A stretch of 64,000 nt of DNA from Clostridia bacterium (GTDB lineage: Bacteria; Bacillota; Clostridia; Christensenellales; Borkfalkiaceae). The position numbers and the translations under genes were made by a program. Each line of letters begins with the position of its first letter. Within the stretch, counting starts at the first letter, position 1. The notes under the pieces are model-generated. The model had not been told where the DNA came from, did no database searches, and saw only the letters and a program-made list of their open reading frames with translations. The stretch is from assembly GCA_029066845.1 (NCBI GenBank), contig JAIEFR010000022.1, positions 82,184 through 146,183 on the forward strand. The letters run 5' to 3'. Below are positions 10,902 through 21,307 of the stretch, piece after piece.

Positions 10902-13670
10902 TTAAACGTACTCAATGATTATGTAAAATACTCGTATACCGCTACCTGTTGAACCCAATCTGTACGTGCCGCCCGCGTTTACGGTTTGAGTAGTAAGCTC
11001 TTGCGAAGCACCTGCACCGAAAGTTGCAACTGCCGTTTTGTCCTTTACAAGATGTAATGTTCTGCCGTCGCCGCCCTTGGCTACAACGGTTATTTTGAAC
11101 GCCTTGGTAGTTGTAAACTCTATATATTTACTGGGTGAATCGGTGGTCAATTTTGCGCTGCCGGATAAATACAGATTACCGACTGCACCATAATTATTGC
11201 CGTTGTATGTAACAGCTGTTGATTTATTATTAGTATCCGTCGTCACGTCGGAAGTAATTGTGAAAGTTATACCGTCCTTAGTAGCGGAAGTACCACCGGC
11301 AAAATCTGAATATGTTATAACTATCGTCTTGCCTTCGGTTTGGTCGCCGGGGTTAGGGTTGGGGTTAGGATTAGGATTTTCCGTTTCCGTGCCCGTAGAG
11401 CCGCTGCCCGTGCCGCCCAAAGTTACGTCGCCGCCACGCTTCTGCACGCCCGCAAGCTTGGGAACAAGCTCCTTGGTCTGCGCTGCTGTAAGCATCTGCG
11501 TTACATCAGACTTGCCGTCTTTATAATAGAACAAGCTGCTGTTCGTATCGAAATCGGGAGCAAATCTTTGCTTTATTTCTTTATTTGCCCCCTCCTCAAT
11601 ACTCGCATTGTTCATCTTATGACTTCTGTCGGTACCGATATAGAGATAATCTTTGCCGGACCCGTTATGATTCGCAACCTTAGTGCTGTCGATTTCACAG
11701 CCGATTATTTTTGCCGTTGGCGTACCGTAACTAGTGCTCTTTACAAGCTCTACGGGATAGTGGTCTGACCTGTCCTCGGTAAAGTAGCAGTTTTCGATAA
11801 ACGCATACGCGCCGGCACGGAGCGAAATGCTGTACAGCGTGCTTCCCGAATAGTAGTTGTTGTACATATGCATATTCGCCTGTCTGCCGAGGGGCATACG
11901 CTGGTTACAGCTCTGGTAATAGTTGTGATGGAAGGTTACGCTTGCCGTAGAAACGGAATCACCGCCGCCTATAAGGTTTGTCTTGTGCGTTTGTATATAG
12001 TGGTTATAGGCAATCGTAATGTTTTTAAGTCCCTTAAAGTCGGTAGAGCCGTCGCCGTCGCCCTTATCCTGCTCGTCGCAGACGTCCCAATAATTCTTTC
12101 CCTCGTCAAAGGTGTTGTGGTGAAGCCATATGTTGCCGCTCTTAAATGCGGAAAGCTCATTTACACTTGATTCGTCACCCTCGAACGAGCAGCCGTCCTC
12201 AGTGTAGTCGTCAAAGTGAATGTTCCTCACTTCGATAGAGCTGCTGTTTTTAAACGTAAAGCCCCACTGGAAAATTTCAGCGTCCTCGCCTATTCCCTCG
12301 ATAGTAACGTTTTTCACGTTGGAGATACTGCAATCGTTCCACATACTGTCATAAGCCCAGATTCCAGTCTTACTATCCTGTCTGCACATTATTTTACTTG
12401 TCAGTCCTTTTATAGCTAAGCAGGTGGCACCGTTGTAAGCTGCGGGCTTTGTGTTCAACGTGTTGAAACCGCCGTCTATAAGCTGCTGCTGAGTGTAATC
12501 CACTTTGCTGTTGGTAGTCAATGTAAGCGAACCGTTGCCTTTGGTTTTGGACACGAATTCACTAGCTGTTAACGGATTATCTTTACTGTAACCCGCATAT
12601 TTCTTTTCGTTCCAGGTTGCCGAACCAACAGTTCCCACAACTCTTATAATTATCGGCGTAGAGTTATTCTTTGCGTTTGCAAGGTATTGAGCAATACTTT
12701 TCCCGCTACCGTCGACGTTGTTTTTATTTTCTTCGGTGAGGTAAATAATCTTTGCATCGGACTTGGGCGTGCCGTCGTCGTTGTATGCGCCTACGCCCTC
12801 GACTTTGCCGTTGGTTTTGGTTCTGCCGAAGTGCGCGTAACCCGAACGGTCGTACGAAGCTATCGCAATTTTATCTACCGTGAACGCGGAACCGCTTGAC
12901 GGAGTAATTTTAAAGTCGTAATTTGCGCCGCCCTTCAAGCCAACGACGTCCACTCTTGCGGTTCCCGCAATGTCAGAGGTCGTGGAAGCGCGAACGAGAG
13001 CCTTGTCAACGGTGGTATACGTGCTGTCCGTTGTCAGCTTATATTCAACCTTTGCATTTGAGGGATTGGAATCCTTCCACTCAAATGCCGCGCACTCGTT
13101 GCCCGCATAGAGATAGGAAACCTTATCGTTGACGGGCGCCCACTGAGCGTATAAGTTCAAATCGGAGGTTACGCCCTGATTAAAATCGTAACTTGCACCA
13201 GAAGCAGCCGACGTACTCCAACCCGTTAACGAATAGCCCGTCTTGGAAACGTTGGTGGGCGCGGTAACCTTTTCGCCGTCCTTTACGGTCTTGGTATCCA
13301 CGAGTGCGCCGTCACTATAAAACTTTACGGTGCGGTCAGCCTTGGGCGGATCCTTTTCTTCGTCGTCACCCGGTTTCTTATCATCACCGGGTTTTTCTTC
13401 GTCGTCACCGGGCTTCGTGTCGTCCTCGGGGTCCTTGCTTTCCTCATTCTTGTTATCGCTCGGCGTTTGATTACCGCTCGGCGTCTGGTTGCCGCTGGGC
13501 GTTTGATTGCCGCTAGGCGTCTGATTGTTATCGTCGTTCTTGTGGTCGTTATCGGTCTGGTTCTGGTTGCCGTTAGGGTCGCCGCCTACAACGTTACAGC
13601 CCGTAAATGCAGCCGCGCCGAACGCGAACGAGCACGCAAGCAAAAATGCGATAATAGATTTCTTTTTCAT
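10902..13670 (-). CDS. Pectate lyase-like lipoprotein with InlB-B-type repeat
   Basis: Lipobox FTGC; low-complexity NQTPSG and GDDEEKPGDDKKP linkers; InlB-B-like VKFYSDGALVDTKTVKDGEKVTAPTNVSKTGYSLTGWSTS; PL1-like NIWLHHNTFDEGKNYWDVCDEQDKGDGDGSTDFKGLKNITIAYNHYIQTHKTNLIGG. ATG at 13670 is preferred over 13694. Confidence 0.8.
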   Translation of the reverse strand: MKKKSIIAFLLACSFAFGAAAFTGCNVVGGDPNGNQNQTDNDHKNDDNNQTPSGNQTPSGNQTPSGNQTPSDNKNEESKDPEDDTKPGDDEEKPGDDKKPGDDEEKDPPKADRTVKFYSDGALVDTKTVKDGEKVTAPTNVSKTGYSLTGWSTSAASGASYDFNQGVTSDLNLYAQWAPVNDKVSYLYAGNECAAFEWKDSNPSNAKVEYKLTTDSTYTTVDKALVRASTTSDIAGTARVDVVGLKGGANYDFKITPSSGSAFTVDKIAIASYDRSGYAHFGRTKTNGKVEGVGAYNDDGTPKSDAKIIYLTEENKNNVDGSGKSIAQYLANAKNNSTPIIIRVVGTVGSATWNEKKYAGYSKDNPLTASEFVSKTKGNGSLTLTTNSKVDYTQQQLIDGGFNTLNTKPAAYNGATCLAIKGLTSKIMCRQDSKTGIWAYDSMWNDCSISNVKNVTIEGIGEDAEIFQWGFTFKNSSSIEVRNIHFDDYTEDGCSFEGDESSVNELSAFKSGNIWLHHNTFDEGKNYWDVCDEQDKGDGDGSTDFKGLKNITIAYNHYIQTHKTNLIGGGDSVSTASVTFHHNYYQSCNQRMPLGRQANMHMYNNYYSGSTLYSISLRAGAYAFIENCYFTEDRSDHYPVELVKSTSYGTPTAKIIGCEIDSTKVANHNGSGKDYLYIGTDRSHKMNNASIEEGANKEIKQRFAPDFDTNSSLFYYKDGKSDVTQMLTAAQTKELVPKLAGVQKRGGDVTLGGTGSGSTGTETENPNPNPNPNPGDQTEGKTIVITYSDFAGGTSATKDGITFTITSDVTTDTNNKSTAVTYNGNNYGAVGNLYLSGSAKLTTDSPSKYIEFTTTKAFKITVVAKGGDGRTLHLVKDKTAVATFGAGASQELTTQTVNAGGTYRLGSTGSGIRVFYIIIEYV

Positions 13671-13808
13671 TTCCCACCTTCCTAAAAAAGTCAATAATTA
13701 CACAGTTTAATATATTGTATAATATATTAACTCAAATATAACATTGTGAAAGCAACTTGTCAAGCGTTACATAAAAAAACGGAGCGCACCGCGAATGGCA
13801 CGCCCGCA

Positions 13809-14318
13809 TCAAATCTCTATTAAAAAGCCCCTCTTTCTCAAAGCGGCTTCGACTTCGTCCAGAACGCTCTCGCTTTCCGCCGACACCGTGTGATAGTGAT
13901 AGCCGTCCGTAACGCTCATTAAGGGCTTGGAAGCGCCCGACACAAGCGAACGGTAAAGCTCCTCCGCGTGGCGGGGCGTGGACAGCTCCAGCCTTGCGGA
14001 GATTTTGCCGTAAACGCGGTGGTTGACCATTATGTCCTCCACCTTGCCGCCCAGCGAGATTATAATTTCGCTCTCCTCGATAAGCTCGGGCAGGGTGTGG
14101 CGGCACTTGAACACGCGCTCCGCCCCGAGTCCCGAGCCCAGCACGTAGCCGCGGTTTGTGGATATTACGCCGTAGCCCTGCGCCCTTAAAAGCGCAATAT
14201 CCTGCACGATGACCTGCCGCGAAACCGAATACTTTTCGCTTAAAAAATTCGCCGTTACGGGATTGCGGCTGTTGCTTATGAGCGAGAGAATTTCCGCGCG
14301 CCGCTGGTTTGCCTTCAT
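13809..14318 (-). CDS. nadR: NiaR/NadR-type transcriptional repressor (HTH + 3H domain)
   Basis: HTH RRAEILSLISNSRNPVTANFLSEKYSVSRQVIVQDIALLRAQGY plus conserved-His C-domain; adjacent to nadC-nadB. Confidence 0.85.
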   Translation of the reverse strand: MKANQRRAEILSLISNSRNPVTANFLSEKYSVSRQVIVQDIALLRAQGYGVISTNRGYVLGSGLGAERVFKCRHTLPELIEESEIIISLGGKVEDIMVNHRVYGKISARLELSTPRHAEELYRSLVSGASKPLMSVTDGYHYHTVSAESESVLDEVEAALRKRGFLIEI

Positions 14319-15178
14319 TACACTTCCTCTTCGGGGCGCAGCTCTTTAAGCGACAAGTCGAGTATGGGCGCCGAATGTGTGAGCGCGCCCGACGAAACGA
14401 AGTCCACGCCCGTTTCCTTTACCCTTGCAACGTTGTCAAGCGTGATGTTGCCGCTGCACTCGGTAAGTGCCCTGCCGCCTATCATTTCCACAGCCTTCTT
14501 CATATCCTCTACGGACATATTGTCCAGCATTATTATGTCCGCGCCGGCTTCCAACGCTTCCCTGCACATATCCAGGTTTTCCACTTCCACCTCGATTTTG
14601 CGCACGAAAGGCGCGTACGCCCTCGCCATTTCCACAGCCTTTTTAACGCCGCCCGCCGCGCCTATGTGGTTATCCTTTAACAGCACGCCGTCCGAAAGAT
14701 TGTACCTGTGATTGTTGCCGCCTCCGCACCTTACCGCGTATTTTTCGAAAACGCGCATATTTGGCGTGGTCTTGCGAGTATCCAGAAGCTTTGTCTTGCA
14801 GCCCTGCAACAGCTTGACCGCACTGCGTGTGTAGGTTGCAATACCACTCATTCTCTGCAAAAAGTTGAGCGCAACCCTTTCGCCCGACAACAGCACGCGT
14901 ATATCGCCCGAAACCATTGCTATGCGCTGACCCTTTTTCACCTCGTCGCCGTCCTTGACGAAAATTTCGATTATGGTGTGCTCGTCCAAAAGCTTGAACA
15001 CCCTTTCGAAAACGTTGAGTCCGCAGATAACGCCGTCCTGCTTGCAGATGAGCTTTACCCTGCCCCTCTTATATTCGGGCATAACGGAGTTGGTGGTGAC
15101 GTCCTCGTTGCCGATATCCTCCTCCAAAGCCTGCTTGATGAGTCTGTCCATTATAAGCTTTTCGGTAAGTTCGTTCAT
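14318..15178 (-). CDS. nadC: Nicotinate-nucleotide diphosphorylase (carboxylating)
   Basis: ALEEDIGNEDVTTNSVMPEYKRGR, LLDTRKTTPNMRVFEKYAVRCGGGNNHRYNLSDGVLLKDNHI. Confidence 0.96.
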   Translation of the reverse strand: MNELTEKLIMDRLIKQALEEDIGNEDVTTNSVMPEYKRGRVKLICKQDGVICGLNVFERVFKLLDEHTIIEIFVKDGDEVKKGQRIAMVSGDIRVLLSGERVALNFLQRMSGIATYTRSAVKLLQGCKTKLLDTRKTTPNMRVFEKYAVRCGGGNNHRYNLSDGVLLKDNHIGAAGGVKKAVEMARAYAPFVRKIEVEVENLDMCREALEAGADIIMLDNMSVEDMKKAVEMIGGRALTECSGNITLDNVARVKETGVDFVSSGALTHSAPILDLSLKELRPEEEV

Positions 15179-16512
15179 TGCGCTTTCTCCTTTAAATTTA
15201 CGTTTATATCCTTGCCCGCTTCCGCGTCCCTTACGGCTTGGCGAACCTGCTCCCCGTAAGACGACAGCAGCTTTTCGGGCTCTGCATACTTAGAATAATC
15301 TATCCTTTCCTCCGCACCGTTAAAATCGGCGGGAGCGTAGCTCCTTTCGATGTCCTGCGCCGCGCGCTTTGCAAACAGCAGACTTTCCAAAAGCGAATTG
15401 GAAGCCAGCCTGTTTTTGCCGTGCACGCCGTTGCAGCACGTTTCGCCCACGGCGTACAGACCGTTCATTGTCGTTCTGCCGTTCAGGTCGCTCCGTATGC
15501 CGCCCATAAAATAGTGAATTGCGGGCACGACGGGGATGCACTCGTTATATACGTCGTACCCCTCCTTAGCACACTTTGCGACTATCTGGGGGAAGTGCGC
15601 CGCAATCTCATCCCTGGGTACGGGGCGCATATCCAGCCAGACAAAGTCCGTGCCGTCCTTTTTCATCTGCGCAAGCACCGCGTCCTTAACTACGTCGCGC
15701 GGTTTCAACTCGTCCGTAAAGCGGTTGAAATTTTTATCCAGCAGATGCGCACCCTCTCCGCGCACGGACTCGGTAATCAGAAACCTCCTGCCGCGCTTTT
15801 TGGTATACAGCGTAGTCGGGTGCACCTGAATGTAGTTTATGCGGTCTACGGCAACCCCGTGGTTTAAGCATATCGCAAGCGCGTCGCCGGTGAGCACGCG
15901 GAAGTTTGTAGTGTTGCCGAACGCGCCGCCTATTCCGCCCGTGGCAAGCACGACGTAGTCGGCATAGACGCTGACAGTTTTCTTTTCCTTACTGTCGTGC
16001 GCTATTATGCCTACGCACCTGTCGCCGTTCTCGATAATATCCAGCATAACCACGCAGGGCGCAACCTGCACGTTTTTAAGCCCTTTGACCTTTTTCATAA
16101 GCGCGGAAGTTATTTCCTTGCCGGTGCTGTCCTCGTGATAGCAAATCCTGGGCGAGGTGTGTCCGCCCTCGCGCGTGTAGGCAAACGAACCGTCCGACTC
16201 CCTTTCGAAGCGCACGCCGCACTTCACCAGGTCGTCGATAATCTCCCGGGAGTTTTTAAGCATACACTCCACCGTGGCGGGGTTGTTTTCGTAATGACCC
16301 GCGCGCATAGTGTCCTCAAAATATTCGTCGTAATCGAAGTCGCCGCGCAGCCTGCAAATACCGCCCTGCGCAAGATAGCTGTCGCTCTGCCTGGGCGATT
16401 TTTTACAGATTATAAGAATTGATTTGCCGCGCGGAAGATTGAGCGCGCAGTTCAGTCCCGCAACGCCCGCACCGACGATTATAACGTCGTACTTTTTCTT
16501 CAAAGTTGCCAT
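15175..16512 (-). CDS. nadB: L-aspartate oxidase
   Basis: FAD motif YDVIIVGAGVAGLNCAL; IQVHPTTLYTKKRGRRFLITESVRGEGAHLLD; HYFMGGIRSDLNGRTTMNGLYAVGE. ATG at 16512 is preferred. Confidence 0.94.
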   Translation of the reverse strand: MATLKKKYDVIIVGAGVAGLNCALNLPRGKSILIICKKSPRQSDSYLAQGGICRLRGDFDYDEYFEDTMRAGHYENNPATVECMLKNSREIIDDLVKCGVRFERESDGSFAYTREGGHTSPRICYHEDSTGKEITSALMKKVKGLKNVQVAPCVVMLDIIENGDRCVGIIAHDSKEKKTVSVYADYVVLATGGIGGAFGNTTNFRVLTGDALAICLNHGVAVDRINYIQVHPTTLYTKKRGRRFLITESVRGEGAHLLDKNFNRFTDELKPRDVVKDAVLAQMKKDGTDFVWLDMRPVPRDEIAAHFPQIVAKCAKEGYDVYNECIPVVPAIHYFMGGIRSDLNGRTTMNGLYAVGETCCNGVHGKNRLASNSLLESLLFAKRAAQDIERSYAPADFNGAEERIDYSKYAEPEKLLSSYGEQVRQAVRDAEAGKDINVNLKEKAQ

Positions 16513-16521
16513 ATCGTAGAA

Positions 16522-16551
16522 AGTATACAGCAAAACTTTACACCTGTCAAG
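16522..16551 (-). promoter_or_regulatory. nadB promoter with candidate NiaR operator
   Basis: Minus strand TTGACA-17 bp-TATACT; TTGACAGGTGTAAAG overlaps the -35, with TTGACAGTTGAC just upstream. Confidence 0.6.
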
Positions 16552-16675
16552 TCAACTGTCAACCTTTTTATGTCTGCCTCACCATACTATTATCCGGCTT
16601 CGACAGTATAAGTCATTTTTTTTCGTGATAGTCGGGCGGCAAGTTTAATATGATAGCGTGTAAGGAGAAAGATAA

Positions 16676-17119
16676 ATGAAAGCAAGTCAACTTTTCGGCA
16701 TACAAATCAAATGCAAAAACGGGGAAAACGAGGGCTATATAATGGCAATCAGCCGCGTTGAGGACAAAATTGAGGGCTATATATGCTGTAACGAACAGGA
16801 AAACGAATTTTTTGCGTCAAGCGCGGGTGCAAAAATAAACGGCGGAACGATGTGCGCCGTAAAGACGGGAAAGCGCAGCAAAGGCAGCCGCAACCTTAAA
16901 CTTGGACAACCCGTTTACGGTGAGGACGGAAAATTTATAGGCTACGTTGACGACTACAATATTGCCTCCAACCGCATCACCGGCGCACAGGTGGGACGCC
17001 GCAAATTTTCATTTGACCGTCTGACTATAGGCGACGTCGTCATAGTCAGAAACGATAAGACGCGCACGGAAATTGCCGCCAAGGATATGTTTATAGGGGC
17101 AATAACTTCAACGCAGTAA
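16676..17119 (+). CDS. PRC-barrel-like hypothetical protein
   Basis: 147 aa; LGQPVYGEDGKFIGYVDD resembles a PRC-barrel strand pattern; RBS AAGGAGAAAG. Confidence 0.5.
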   Translation: MKASQLFGIQIKCKNGENEGYIMAISRVEDKIEGYICCNEQENEFFASSAGAKINGGTMCAVKTGKRSKGSRNLKLGQPVYGEDGKFIGYVDDYNIASNRITGAQVGRRKFSFDRLTIGDVVIVRNDKTRTEIAAKDMFIGAITSTQ

Positions 17120-17124
17120 ACAAA

Positions 17125-17157
17125 GAGGGCAGCCGCACGGCTGCCCTTAATTTTTTA
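17125..17157 (+). terminator. Rho-independent terminator
   Basis: AGGGCAGCCG-CA-CGGCTGCCCT followed by TAATTTTTT. Confidence 0.8.
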
Positions 17158-17787
17158 TAAATCGTATTTTGCCATAAGCTTCAAAAGCGCGTTGAACATT
17201 TCGTTGAGCGACTCCCCCTCCTGCGGCGAAAGCACTCCCTTCACCTTCAAGACGGTGAGCGCGATTTTGATTTTTTCAAGCTCCTGTCTGTCACCCCTGC
17301 CGAGATTTTTCATCAACAGCTTGTCGGCAATGGAAAGCGCGTGTTCCAGCCGCACGCCGCTCTGCGCGGGAGGCGCGTCGTTTGCAGGCGCACCCTGCGG
17401 CTGTCTTACCTGTCTGCCGGACGAAACTATTGCGGACTGCACGGGCGTGCCCTCGACTACGGGCGCACGCTTTTTACGCACTTTAAAAAGGCTGAGCGCG
17501 CCGTATAAAAGATAGCCCGCGCACCAGAACACCGCCGAAGCCGCAACCGAATGTGCAATGGGGAACTCGGTTAAAAACACGGCGAGCGTTATCGCCGTAA
17601 ATGCGTTTACCGCGCAGAGGAAAGCGCGCTTGTCGTGGGCGCGCACCCTTTGCGAAACAAGACATCCTACAAGCGCGGCGGCAAAGACCGCTCCGAACGC
17701 CGCAAGGTCGATTACCACAAGCAGACCGAAGTCCGCATTGCCGAGCTGTGAAAGCACGCTTTTAAATAAATTCGTCACCGTTACCAT
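17155..17787 (-). CDS. Membrane protein of unknown function
   Basis: About 4 N-terminal hydrophobic segments and a charged cytosolic C-terminus. Confidence 0.55.
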   Translation of the reverse strand: MVTVTNLFKSVLSQLGNADFGLLVVIDLAAFGAVFAAALVGCLVSQRVRAHDKRAFLCAVNAFTAITLAVFLTEFPIAHSVAASAVFWCAGYLLYGALSLFKVRKKRAPVVEGTPVQSAIVSSGRQVRQPQGAPANDAPPAQSGVRLEHALSIADKLLMKNLGRGDRQELEKIKIALTVLKVKGVLSPQEGESLNEMFNALLKLMAKYDL

Positions 17788-17860
17788 ACGGTCAAATTAT
17801 AGCCGTAAATACCTGCGACAGAGCAGTTATTTTGTCGTACTTTGCCTGATTTTGGCGCAA

Positions 17861-20800
17861 TCAATCACAGGCGGTCATATCTATCTGTTTAAGCGCGCGG
17901 ATATTTATTATTGTCGTTGAAATGTCGCTTTCGTCAAGCCCGTAAATTGCGCACACCACGCTCCTGTACAGCGCAAGCTGGGGGGCGTATTTTTTCTTTA
18001 AGTAGCTCTCAGAATGGGAGCTGTATTTATAGTCGATTAAGTCCGCGCTCACCGCCCTGCCGTCCCTGACGTTTACAGCCAGCAGGTCGATTGCGCCCTG
18101 CACTATCACGCCGTTGCCGTCGTCCTCGCCTACGGCAAATCCGCTGCCGCCGTTTTTTAGCGACGTGTAACCGGCGGAAGGAAGGCGGCACACAAACTCA
18201 CGCTCGCGGTAAAGATTTTTATTTACAACGCCTTCGAACGCCGACATAGAGAGTATGCGCACCAACTGCTCGACGCCCACAAGATTTATCTGTTCCGCGG
18301 ACATAAGTCCTGCGCTTTCAAATGTTTTTAGCTGCGCCTTAACGCCCTCCTCGTCCTTTAACGAGAAATCGCACAGCTCCAGAAATCTGTGGTAGGCTAT
18401 GCCCGCGTCCGCGTTGGTATCCGCGCCTTCCTCCCGCTCGTCGTCGAACAGTATTTCGGCGTTTTCCTCCTCGCTCAACGCGCGCAACAGTCCCGAAGCC
18501 GAACCCTTTACGGGCAGGTCCACGCCCCGTTCGTAGGGATATATAAAAGAGGAAATTTCCCTCAATTCGTCAAGCGTGTTCAGGTCGGCGCGGCTCTCGT
18601 CCAGCACGCGGCGCACGCCCTCCTGCGACTGCCCGGTCTGCTCCTCAACGGACAATATGCGGGGATTAAACGCCTTAACGTCGAATAAATCGGCGTAATT
18701 GTCGGCATAGCTTGCCTTTACGCAATCGAATTCGTCCGCCCTTCCCGTGAGTATATGAAGCGCGTATTTCGCACGCGTGCACGCGACGTAGAACAGATTT
18801 ATTTCGTTGCTCAGCTCCTCCCGCTCCGCGCGCATTTTGTACAGCCTGCGCAGCAGCGTGTGGCTCTGCGACCTGTCCTCCGCGTTGAAGTGGCGAGGGG
18901 CAAAACCGAAGTCGTCGTCGAAGGGCATTTCGCACCTGTCGTCACCCGCGTAGCTTGCCGCAATATCTGCAACTATCACAACGGGGAATTCCAGCCCCTT
19001 CGATGCGTGCATCGTCATAACCTTGATGCAGTCAGAAGCCAGCGCGACAGGCGCTAAAATTTTATTGCCGCCCGCGCGCACCTTTGCAAGAAACGCGCCG
19101 AGGTACAGCTCGCCCGACGGCGAGTAAGCCTCGCTCTGTAACCTTCTAAGCGCGGCAAGCTTGCCCTCGGTATCGTACGCCGCCGAGAAGTTGCCCACGC
19201 ATATAATTTCGTCAATCAGCCGCGCCGCGCCTATACTGCCCGAAAGCGTGCGCAGCCTTTCCACGCGCACGTAAAAGGCGTTGAGTTTTTCCGCCGTGCC
19301 GTCCTTGCAATTTTCCGCATAAGCCCTGGCGCACTCGCGGAAGAGCGGCGTTTTGTTTTCCCTTTCGTCCTTTACTATACTCTCCCTGTGTGCGTCGCCG
19401 TAAATACGGATTTTGGCAAGCTCGCCCTCTGTCATTCCGCCGAGAGGGGATAACAGCGCGCTTGCCAGCTCGACGTCCTGCGCACCGTTGTCCAGATAGT
19501 TTAAAACGTCCAGCATACGGATTATTTCGGGACGGTCGCAGATGTTAACCTCCGCCGCGCCCGCAACGGGATATTTTGCAGTCAGTGCGCGCACTATGCC
19601 CTGCGCGCTCTTGTTGGCGCGCTTTCTGGTAAGCACGCATATATCGCCCGTTTCCACCTTTTTCATCCGCCCCTCGTCGGGGTCGTAGTATTCGCTCTGT
19701 AAAGCCTCCTCTACAAGCTGAAGTACGGCAAGTCCCTCGGCTGTAAAGCTTTTTGCCGCAAGCTTCTGCTCGGAAACGGAGTATATTCCGTGCGCTTCTT
19801 CACGCTGTATTTCACCGCCCTCGAAAAGGCAAATCTCGGCAACTCCGCCGCAGCCCTCCTTATAGCGCGCACCGCCGCGCATAGCGTGCCCGTCGGCGTA
19901 ATCGAACTCGCACACGGGCGGCTTCATCACCTTTGAAAACAGCTCGTTGACAAACGATATAACGCCCTTTACACTTCTGAAATTGTCGGGCAGAATTACG
20001 TATTTTCCCCTGCTGCCGACCACGCCGCACTTTTCCGCAAAGAAGCGCGAGCGGCTGCCGCGGAAGCCGTATATTGCCTGTTTAAGGTCGCCAACGCAGA
20101 AAATATCGTTGCCCGCAACCGCGCTTATAATTTCGTCCTGAATGGGATTGACGTCCTGATATTCGTCCACGAAAACAAACTGATATTTCTCTCTTATCGT
20201 CGCGCGCACGTCAGCGTCGCACTCCCCGCCCTTCAACAGAGCAAGCGCATAATGTTCCAGATCGCCGTAGTCAAGCTTGCTTTCCTCGCGCTTAACCCCG
20301 TCATATGCGGCGGCAAATCTCTTTAGAACGCTGACGAACGCCTGCGCAATGGCTCCGCTTTCGAAGAAACGCCGTCTTTCGGTATCCCCGTCCTCGGTAT
20401 CCTTGTTAATCGCCTTGTACCGTTTTTTTATCTTGTCGCAGAACGCGGAAAACGCCGTGTCGTCCTCGGCAACCTCGCTCCTTACCCTAGGCTTTACGGA
20501 ATTGGAAAGTCTTGCAGGCGGCGAAAAAATTTCTCCGCTTTCCGCAAGCGAAATAAGGGTTGAACGCATTTCGTCCAGCACCTTTAAATACCCTTCGGCG
20601 TTTACCGCGGGACGGAAGCCTTCCGCAAATTTTTCTATGGCGCGGACGAGCACACCGTACTTTTCGGCAACTGCCTTACCATACTCCGCGCACACCTTTT
20701 CAAAGCCGTCCTCTGTGTACGTAGAAGCGCTCACTTCGTCCAGAAGTTTCAAATAATCGGGGCGCTGTCGCACCTCGTCGTACGCCTCGTAAAGCATCTC

Positions 20801-21307
20801 CTTAAGCGCCTTGTCGCTGCGCTTTTTTCTCAGCCTTTCAAGCAACGTGTAAAGGTCAGGGGCGGACTCTGCGTACAGTCCGTCGAAAAGGTCGTCCATA
20901 GCCCGTGCGCGCAACGCATTTTCCTCCGCGCCCGCCGAGAGCACCTCGAACGATGCGTCCACCTTCAACGCGTAAAAGTAAGTGCGTATCAGCCTAGCGC
21001 AGAACGAATGGATAGTGCTGATATCCGCCGTATTGATTTTGCCAAGCTGCACGCGGATATTTTCGCGCTTTTCGCCGTCCGCGGCGTTCAGCCTTGCAAT
21101 TAGCTCCGCGCGCAGTTTTTCCTTCATCTGCGCGGCGGCTTTTTTTGTGAATGTGACGGCAAGCACGTTGTCCAGACTTGCGCCTTCTTCCAGAATATCC
21201 GCAAGCCTTTTAATCATAACCGTAGTCTTGCCCGCGCCTGCGGAAGCCGAAACCAGCACCTCGCCGCGCGCCGCTATCGCCTGTAACTGTTCGGGCGTTG
21301 CGCTCAT
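17861..21307 (-). CDS. addA: ATP-dependent helicase/nuclease subunit A
   Basis: UvrD-like LVSASAGAGKTTVMIKRLADIL, FVFVDEYQDVNPIQDEII, MTMHASKGLEFPVVIVAD; C-terminal nuclease-like DLIDYKYSS; partnered with addB. Confidence 0.93.
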   Translation of the reverse strand: MSATPEQLQAIAARGEVLVSASAGAGKTTVMIKRLADILEEGASLDNVLAVTFTKKAAAQMKEKLRAELIARLNAADGEKRENIRVQLGKINTADISTIHSFCARLIRTYFYALKVDASFEVLSAGAEENALRARAMDDLFDGLYAESAPDLYTLLERLRKKRSDKALKEMLYEAYDEVRQRPDYLKLLDEVSASTYTEDGFEKVCAEYGKAVAEKYGVLVRAIEKFAEGFRPAVNAEGYLKVLDEMRSTLISLAESGEIFSPPARLSNSVKPRVRSEVAEDDTAFSAFCDKIKKRYKAINKDTEDGDTERRRFFESGAIAQAFVSVLKRFAAAYDGVKREESKLDYGDLEHYALALLKGGECDADVRATIREKYQFVFVDEYQDVNPIQDEIISAVAGNDIFCVGDLKQAIYGFRGSRSRFFAEKCGVVGSRGKYVILPDNFRSVKGVISFVNELFSKVMKPPVCEFDYADGHAMRGGARYKEGCGGVAEICLFEGGEIQREEAHGIYSVSEQKLAAKSFTAEGLAVLQLVEEALQSEYYDPDEGRMKKVETGDICVLTRKRANKSAQGIVRALTAKYPVAGAAEVNICDRPEIIRMLDVLNYLDNGAQDVELASALLSPLGGMTEGELAKIRIYGDAHRESIVKDERENKTPLFRECARAYAENCKDGTAEKLNAFYVRVERLRTLSGSIGAARLIDEIICVGNFSAAYDTEGKLAALRRLQSEAYSPSGELYLGAFLAKVRAGGNKILAPVALASDCIKVMTMHASKGLEFPVVIVADIAASYAGDDRCEMPFDDDFGFAPRHFNAEDRSQSHTLLRRLYKMRAEREELSNEINLFYVACTRAKYALHILTGRADEFDCVKASYADNYADLFDVKAFNPRILSVEEQTGQSQEGVRRVLDESRADLNTLDELREISSFIYPYERGVDLPVKGSASGLLRALSEEENAEILFDDEREEGADTNADAGIAYHRFLELCDFSLKDEEGVKAQLKTFESAGLMSAEQINLVGVEQLVRILSMSAFEGVVNKNLYREREFVCRLPSAGYTSLKNGGSGFAVGEDDGNGVIVQGAIDLLAVNVRDGRAVSADLIDYKYSSHSESYLKKKYAPQLALYRSVVCAIYGLDESDISTTIINIRALKQIDMTACD

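Noticed and set aside
11340-11380. Telomere-like GGGTTAGGGTTGGGGTTAGGATTAGG tract
   Set aside because: Codes in frame for the NPNPNPNPNP linker of the pectate lyase lipoprotein; a linker microsatellite, not a telomere.
13340-13560. Short tandem repeats as a possible CRISPR or regulatory repeat
   Set aside because: In-frame codons for NQTPSG and GDDEEKPGDDKKP linkers; no spacers.
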